This document shows, piece after piece, positions 59,526 through 64,000 of a DNA stretch of 64,000 nucleotides. Numbering within the stretch: position 1 is the stretch's first letter; each line of letters opens with the position of its first letter. The stretch is from Clostridia bacterium (GTDB lineage Bacteria; Bacillota; Clostridia; Oscillospirales; Acutalibacteraceae), in NCBI GenBank assembly GCA_900767025.1, contig CAAFXS010000048.1, positions 1 to 64,000 of the forward strand, given 5' to 3'. The notes beneath the pieces are model-generated. The model saw only the letters and a program-made list of their open reading frames with translations. It had not been told where the DNA came from and made no database searches. The position numbers and the translations under genes were made by a program.

Positions 59526-60302
59526 ATGATTCTTGCAGTAGATATAGGCAATACAAATATTGTCCTTGGATTTTTTGACGGGGAAAAGCTTTTGAACGAG
59601 TGCCGTCTTTCCACCTCTGCCAACGACTCGGCGGAGGAATATGCAATAAAATTAAACAGTATTTTAGGTATCTGTAACATTAATAAGGATGATATTGAGG
59701 GCAGTGTTTTGTCCTCGGTGGTTCCTCCTCTTAACAGAACGGTGTCAAAGGCACTGATGCTGATTACAGGCAAAAAGCCTATCGTTGTAGGCCCCGGGGT
59801 AAAAACAGGACTTAATATTAAAATTAATAATCCTGCTGAGCTTGGTGCCGATATGGTGGTTGGTGCAGTGGCAAGCATTGCCAAATATCCCTGTCCGCAG
59901 ATTTTGTTTGATTTGGGTACTGCTACTACCGCCTCGGTTATTGACAGCAACGGCTGTTTTTTAGGCGGAGCAATCCTCTGCGGTGTTAAAACCTCACTTA
60001 ATGCTCTTGCGTCTTCAACGGCTCAGCTTCCGCTTATTGAGATTATGGCTCCTGAAAGTGCAATCGGTACTAACACCGTTGATTCAATGCGAAGCGGCAC
60101 GGTGTTCGGTGCGGCGGCAATGGTTGACGGCTTTGTCAAACGCTTTGAAAAAGAGCTTGGTCAAAAGGCAACTGTTATTGTTACCGGGGGTCTTGGAAGG
60201 ATTATTTCCCAGGAGTGCGAAAGCGATGTCATATATGACCAAAATCTTCTTCTTGACGGACTTCGCATAGTTTATGAAAAAAATACACAGGAGAAAAAGT
60301 AA
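59526..60302 (+). CDS. coaX: Type III pantothenate kinase
   Basis: CoaX phosphorylates pantothenate, the first step of CoA synthesis. The 258-residue protein has the DIGNTNIVLGFFDG phosphate loop at residues 5-18, the GADMVVGAVA and FDLGTATTAS motifs with active-site Asp, and GGAILCGVKTSLNALASSTAQLP. It begins at the panT stop and its TAA overlaps the ATG of the DUF1015 gene. Confidence 0.96.
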   Translation: MILAVDIGNTNIVLGFFDGEKLLNECRLSTSANDSAEEYAIKLNSILGICNINKDDIEGSVLSSVVPPLNRTVSKALMLITGKKPIVVGPGVKTGLNIKINNPAELGADMVVGAVASIAKYPCPQILFDLGTATTASVIDSNGCFLGGAILCGVKTSLNALASSTAQLPLIEIMAPESAIGTNTVDSMRSGTVFGAAAMVDGFVKRFEKELGQKATVIVTGGLGRIISQECESDVIYDQNLLLDGLRIVYEKNTQEKK

Positions 60303-61540
60303 TGGCAGTTTTTCGCAGCTTTAGGGCTTTCAGACCCGCAGATGAATATCAGTCTCAAATTCCGGCTTTGCCCTATGATGTTATGAGCAGTGACGAGGCA
60401 AGGGAAATGGTTAAGGATAATTCCTTGTCCTTTCTTCATATCGACAAGGCGGAGATTGATTTGCCTCTTGGCACCGATATTTATGACAGCTCCGTTTACG
60501 AAAAAGCAAAGGAAAATCTTGATTTTCTTGAAAGCTCAGGAGCACTTATTCAGGACGATAGCCCTTGCTTTTATATCTACAAACAGGTTATGCAGGGCAG
60601 AGCACAGGTTGGTATCGTGGGCTGTGCCTCCATTGACGATTACATTGATAATGTAATAAAAAAGCACGAGTATACCCTTGCAAAAAAGGAACAGGACCGT
60701 ATTAATCATGTTAATATCTGCAACGCAAACACAGGTCCTATTTTCCTGACTTACAGGAAAAACGACGGTATATCCGGCATTGTGAACAGTTGGATGAATA
60801 GCCGCAAGCCTGTTTACGATTTTGTGTCCGACGGAGTAACACAAACCGTTTGGGTTGTGGATGATTTTGCCGTAACAACGGAAATCAGCCGACTTTTTGA
60901 CAGTGTGCCTGCAATGTATATTGCCGACGGCCATCATCGCTGTGCCTCGGCTGTCCGTGTGGGTCAGATGAGGAGAGAGGCAACACCGGATTATAATGGC
61001 AACGAGGAATTTAACTTTTTCCTTGCGGTTGCTTTTCCTGATGAAGAGCTGGAAATTATGGATTATAACCGTGTGGTTAAGGATTTGAACGGATATACCA
61101 GGGAGGAATTTCTGGGTGAGGTATCAAAATCCTTTGATATCGAAAAAACAGACAGCAGATGCAAGCCGGACAAAAAACACACCTTCGGTATGCTTTTGGG
61201 CGAGCAGTGGTATCGCTTGGCAGCAAAGGAAAGTATCATCAACGAGGCTGACCCTGTTTCAAGGCTTGATGTTTCAATTCTCCAAAACAATCTTCTTGAC
61301 CCGATTTTAGGTATAAAAAATCCTAAAAACGACAGCCGTATTGATTTTATCGGCGGAATAAGAGGACTTTCCGAGCTTGAAAAAAGGGTAAAAAGCGATA
61401 TGGAGCTTGCTTTTGCAGTGTATCCCACTACCGTTGAGGATTTGATGGCTATTGCCGACGCCGGTATGATAATGCCGCCTAAATCCACTTGGTTTGAGCC
61501 AAAGCTCCTTTCAGGTCTTTTTATCCACCATTTGTCATAA
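60302..61540 (+). CDS. DUF1015 family protein
   Basis: A 412-residue cytoplasmic protein of DUF1015, defined by FRAFRPADEYQSQIPALPYDVMSSDEAR at the start, the YIADGHHRCASAVR motif near 205-218 and PPKSTWFEPKLLSGLFIH at the C terminus. Function is not firmly known; in many Clostridia it sits beside serine/phosphoglycerate metabolism genes. Here it is coupled to coaX. A REP hairpin with a T run follows its stop. Confidence 0.92.
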   Translation: MAVFRSFRAFRPADEYQSQIPALPYDVMSSDEAREMVKDNSLSFLHIDKAEIDLPLGTDIYDSSVYEKAKENLDFLESSGALIQDDSPCFYIYKQVMQGRAQVGIVGCASIDDYIDNVIKKHEYTLAKKEQDRINHVNICNANTGPIFLTYRKNDGISGIVNSWMNSRKPVYDFVSDGVTQTVWVVDDFAVTTEISRLFDSVPAMYIADGHHRCASAVRVGQMRREATPDYNGNEEFNFFLAVAFPDEELEIMDYNRVVKDLNGYTREEFLGEVSKSFDIEKTDSRCKPDKKHTFGMLLGEQWYRLAAKESIINEADPVSRLDVSILQNNLLDPILGIKNPKNDSRIDFIGGIRGLSELEKRVKSDMELAFAVYPTTVEDLMAIADAGMIMPPKSTWFEPKLLSGLFIHHLS

Positions 61541-61547
61541 ATATTTC

Positions 61548-61582
61548 GTAGGGACAGGGCTCACCCCTGTCTTTATTTTTTT
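61548..61582 (+). repeat. REP hairpin acting as terminator
   Basis: GTAG at 61548-61551 heads a hairpin of GACAGGG (61553-61559) and CCCTGTC (61565-61571), followed by TTTATTTTTTT. It fits the window's REP family and also makes a good terminator for panT-coaX-DUF1015. Confidence 0.7.
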
Positions 61583-61597
61583 AATCAAACAACACTC

Positions 61598-61626
61598 TTG
61601 CAATGACCGCTTTAATATGCTAAAAT
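61598..61626 (+). promoter_or_regulatory. Promoter of the M28 peptidase gene
   Basis: TTGCAA at 61598-61603 and TAAAAT at 61621-61626 are 17 bases apart, with TG before the -10 box (extended -10). Confidence 0.65.
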
Positions 61627-61660
61627 TAGTTTAGTAAAATTTAGCAAGGGAGAATGTGCT

Positions 61661-62920
61661 ATGAAAATTGCTACCGAGTATTCCCCGAATATTGACCTTC
61701 AGAAAAATACTGAATATGCAGTTAAGGGAATTACAAAAATCTGTAAAAAAATAGGTCCCCGTAAGCCGGGCTCGCCTGAGGAGCTTCGTGCCCAGCAGTG
61801 GATGGAAAAGGATATGAAAAACTATTGCGACAAAACTGCAATAGAGCCTTTCACTCTGCACCGTCAGGGCTTTATGGGCTTTATTCCGTTTACCGTTGCA
61901 TGCGGTGTGTCATCTGTTTTTCTTAACTGGTTTGTTTCGCCTATCGCAGCAATAGTGCTTTGCGTTTTGGCATTCATTCCGCTTTTGTTTGAATTCTTAA
62001 TGTATAAGCAGTTTGATGATTTTCTTTTCCCAAAGCAGACCTCTCACAACATGGTTGCTACAAGGAGCCCGAAGGGTGAAGCTAAGCAGAGGATTATTAT
62101 GATCGGTCACTCCGACAGCCAGTTTGAATGGACTCTTAACTATCTTATCGGCGGTCTTCAGGCAAAGCTTTTTGTTGAAATTCCTGCTGTTGTAGGTCTT
62201 ATTGTTCAAACTGTTTTTGCAGTTGTTTGCCTTATTGTCGGCAAAGGCTCTGCCGCTATGGATATCGAAAAGGCAAAGGGCTTTTTCATTGCACTGTTCG
62301 TTGTATCCTGCGTGTTTATTCCCTTTGAGATTGCGTTCCTTTTCTTCCAAAGCTGGACAAAATCCGTTCCCGGTGCGTCGGATAACCTTTCCGGCTGTTA
62401 CACAGGCATGGCAACCATTAAGGCTCTTGATGAGGCAGGTATTGAGTTTGAAAATACCGAGGTTGTTATGATTTGCTCAGGCTCGGAGGAGGCAGGCTTA
62501 AGAGGTGCAAAGGCTTATGTTAAGGCTCACGAAAAGGAGCTTAAGGATTTGCCCACCGTTGTTGTTGCCCTTGATACCTTCAGAGATTTGGAGGATATGG
62601 CAGTTTACGACCGTGACCTTTCAGGTACCGTTCAGCACGACTGGGGCGCAAAGCACCTTGTTAAAAACGCAGCAGCCAACTGTGGCTTTGACCTTAAATT
62701 TGAGTCAATTTATATCGGCGGATGCGACGCCGCAGCCTTTACTCAAAAGGGCATTAAGGCAACAGGCTTTGCCGCTATGAATCCGGACCCGCCCCGTTAT
62801 TATCATACCCGTCTTGACACACCTGAGAATCTTCGTCCCGAGTGTATCACCGCAGGTATTGAGATTATGTGCGAAACCCTTTGTATGTATGACAAGGAAG
62901 GCTTGCCGCAGAACAATTGA
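61661..62920 (+). CDS. M28-family metallopeptidase with internal membrane segments
   Basis: A 419-residue protein whose peptidase domain is interrupted by membrane helices. Zinc ligands of family M28 are visible: His and Asp in IGHSDSQ, Asp in GASDNLSG, Glu-Glu in CSGSEEAGL, Asp in VALDTFRD and His in YYHTRLDTPE. Hydrophobic segments lie at about 72-118 and 175-235, the second pair between the first and second ligands. It may be a membrane-bound aminopeptidase; substrate unknown. Own promoter and an AAGGGAG site support the start. Confidence 0.82.
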   Translation: MKIATEYSPNIDLQKNTEYAVKGITKICKKIGPRKPGSPEELRAQQWMEKDMKNYCDKTAIEPFTLHRQGFMGFIPFTVACGVSSVFLNWFVSPIAAIVLCVLAFIPLLFEFLMYKQFDDFLFPKQTSHNMVATRSPKGEAKQRIIMIGHSDSQFEWTLNYLIGGLQAKLFVEIPAVVGLIVQTVFAVVCLIVGKGSAAMDIEKAKGFFIALFVVSCVFIPFEIAFLFFQSWTKSVPGASDNLSGCYTGMATIKALDEAGIEFENTEVVMICSGSEEAGLRGAKAYVKAHEKELKDLPTVVVALDTFRDLEDMAVYDRDLSGTVQHDWGAKHLVKNAAANCGFDLKFESIYIGGCDAAAFTQKGIKATGFAAMNPDPPRYYHTRLDTPENLRPECITAGIEIMCETLCMYDKEGLPQNN

Positions 62921-62940
62921 TTAAATAAAAATTTGCATAA

Positions 62941-62980
62941 ATCACCTGTTATTGTTAAAAATGATAACAGGTGATTTTTT
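62941..62980 (+). promoter_or_regulatory. SD-masking, terminator-like hairpin before spoVAE
   Basis: ATCACCTGTTAT (62941-62952) pairs with ATAACAGGTGAT (62964-62975), a perfect 12-bp stem, followed by TTTTT and the ATG at 62981. The ribosome site AGGTGA lies in the 3' arm. The element can stop the M28 transcript and hide the spoVAE start. Confidence 0.75.
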
Positions 62981-63334
62981 ATGATGTTTTTAAAGGCTTT
63001 TTTGGTAGGCGGACTTATCTGTGTGATAGGTCAGCTTTTGATAGATTTAACAAAATTGACTCCTGCAAAAACTCTTGTGCTTTTTGTGTGCCTGGGTGTT
63101 CTTTTGGGCGGTATCGGTCTTTATCCCAAGCTTGTTGATTTTGCAGGCGCAGGGGCAACGGTTCCGCTGACAGGCTTCGGTAATGCGCTTGCCGAGGGCG
63201 TTAGGGATGCAATACGCAAGGACGGCTTTTTAGGCGTTATTACCGGCGGCTTTCAGGCGTGTGCCGCAGGCGTAACCGTGGCAATGCTCAGCGGTTTGGT
63301 AGTTGCCCTTGTCTGCCGACCTAAAGACAAATAA
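62981..63334 (+). CDS. spoVAE: Stage V sporulation protein AE
   Basis: A 117-residue membrane protein of the SpoVAC/SpoVAE family with three to four helices (FLVGGLICVIGQLLID, LVLFVCLGVLLGGIGLY, GVTVAMLSGLVVALV). SpoVA proteins move dipicolinic acid into the forespore. The usual partners spoVAC and spoVAD are not beside it here. Translation starts at ATG 62981 (or 62984) behind the AGGTGA site in a hairpin. A terminator-like stem GGCAGGG/CCCTGCC follows at 63340-63356. Confidence 0.92.
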   Translation: MMFLKAFLVGGLICVIGQLLIDLTKLTPAKTLVLFVCLGVLLGGIGLYPKLVDFAGAGATVPLTGFGNALAEGVRDAIRKDGFLGVITGGFQACAAGVTVAMLSGLVVALVCRPKDK

Positions 63335-63337
63335 AAA

Positions 63338-63357
63338 AGGCAGGGAACCCCCTGCCA
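63338..63357 (+). terminator. Hairpin after spoVAE
   Basis: GGCAGGG and CCCTGCC form a short stem with an A run before it and only a weak T run after it, so it is a moderate terminator, better placed for the minus strand. Confidence 0.5.
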
Positions 63358-63403
63358 AGTAAGAATGATTAAATTCTGGTTTGTAAGGTTGTTATGAACA
63401 ACA

Positions 63404-63458
63404 GTAGGGGCGACTATCAGTCGCCCGCCAATTCGGGCGGATAATATCCGCCCACTAC
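63404..63458. repeat. Paired inverted REP units (BIME-like)
   Basis: GTAG (63404-63407) heads GGGCGAC/GTCGCCC (63407-63425). A second unit on the minus strand, GTAG (63458-63455), heads GGGCGGA/TCCGCCC (63435-63453). Two REP hairpins in opposite orientation form one element, as in bacterial interspersed mosaic elements. The 63359-63403 stretch holds nothing else. Confidence 0.75.
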
Positions 63459-63521
63459 GATAACACCGCGACAAACCCTAATTTTTATTTGATGCAATCT
63501 GTTATGATTGCTATTCTTTTT

Positions 63522-64000
63522 TTATACGTTGTTTTTAGATTTTCTTTGCGTATATTTACGCATTATGAAATTAAATAACAAGCAAGCTATAATTCCGCCT
63601 GCAACATTAAGAATTACATCGTCAATATCAATGCATCTGTAATTATATCCGATTAGCAGACCGATGATAAATTGTATTGCTTCAATTGATATTGAAAACA
63701 ATGCTATAGCTATTAATCTGCTTTTTAAATCCTTGATGTAAAAATGAAAAAATATTCCCAAGGGAGTTAACATAACAAAGTTGCCTAAAACAGAAATTAT
63801 GCCATAGGGAGTTTGATTTTGAACAGACTCTTTAACGCTTTCGATAATGCTTTTGAACGGTATAAAATTGTTCGGCAGGCTTTCCATAATCATTGAACTG
63901 CTGATTCGTATTGGAAAAAAGCAAAAGGCTATAACAACGGAAAGATACAGACCAAAGGATAAATTGAATAATAATTTACTTATTTTAACCTTTTTAATAA
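63522..64000 (-). CDS. VanZ-like membrane protein (start beyond the window)
   Basis: The frame on the minus strand stays open from 63522 to the window edge, past the first ATG at 63893; the extra N-terminal part holds a hydrophobic helix (KLLFNLSFGLYLSVVIAF) that VanZ proteins need. The visible part has four helices, with NFVMLTPLGIFFHF and the IEAIQFIIG, CIDIDDVILNVAGG motifs of the VanZ family. Low-level teicoplanin resistance is known for one member, but most are of unknown role. Confidence 0.85.
   Translation of the reverse strand, partial: IKKVKISKLLFNLSFGLYLSVVIAFCFFPIRISSSMIMESLPNNFIPFKSIIESVKESVQNQTPYGIISVLGNFVMLTPLGIFFHFYIKDLKSRLIAIALFSISIEAIQFIIGLLIGYNYRCIDIDDVILNVAGGIIACLLFNFIMRKYTQRKSKNNV

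Overview
The window looks like a chromosomal segment of an anaerobic, spore-forming low-GC Clostridia member, most like the Oscillospirales/Ruminococcaceae group of gut bacteria. Pointers are sporulation genes (yqfC, yqfD, a pdaA-like gene, spoVAE), pyruvate formate-lyase, a T-box leader, strong Shine-Dalgarno sequences with some TTG starts, and plant-polysaccharide genes. This assignment is inference from gene content; no rRNA or tRNA gene is present to settle it.

Layout. 1-1403: a hairpin-rich repeat, then yqfC-yqfD. 1413-8280: sugar module with uxuA and an SDR mannonate oxidoreductase, then a divergent pair of glycosidases (circularly permuted GH3 and GH2 beta-mannosidase). 8307-12015: autoregulated GntR/ABC exporter operon. 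12023-23853, minus strand: yfbR-aspS-hisS, mgsA, mreB-mreC-mreD-mrdA, pdaA, mgtC and prfB. 24018-27971: RING-like/DUF2628 protein, galU, an unknown protein, CPBP protease, tadA. 27982-31922, minus: DUF134 regulator-pflB-pflA, with a broken REP-associated transposase between pflB and pflA. 32145-37293: phosphoribosyltransferase-like gene, T-box-leuA-leuB, gap. 37487-43821: fructose PTS operon (DeoR regulator, fruK, fruA, ptsH, ptsI) and an HPr-kinase-like gene. 43930-48469: GPH sugar symporter, phosphoesterase, GtrA, ZIP transporter, zinc-ribbon membrane protein.

48543-58822 is the main accessory region: about 10 kb of intact, tightly coupled phage genes. It holds terminase, portal, protease, capsid and connectors, followed directly by PBSX-type baseplate genes. 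Sheath, tube, tape measure, lysis, integration and repressor genes are all absent. A 30-codon ORF sits exactly where the tail module should be, and the leader carries a spaced direct repeat and a terminator/SD-sequestering hairpin. The locus could be a domesticated particle, a gene-transfer-agent-like unit, or a remnant held in good condition.

58823-64000: a structured leader followed by an ECF S component (probably PanT) and coaX, then DUF1015, an M28 membrane peptidase, spoVAE behind an SD-masking hairpin, a REP pair and a VanZ-like gene running off the window.

Themes. (1) GTAG-headed REP hairpins occur at five sites, two of them inside the transposase gene likely to move them. (2) A second palindromic repeat family occurs at 1-103 and 21898-21945, and the second copy splits a 20-bp stem. 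(3) At three loci (pdaA, spoVAE, the phage operon) the ribosome binding site can pair in a terminator-like hairpin. All functions are read from protein motifs and gene order; no database search was possible.
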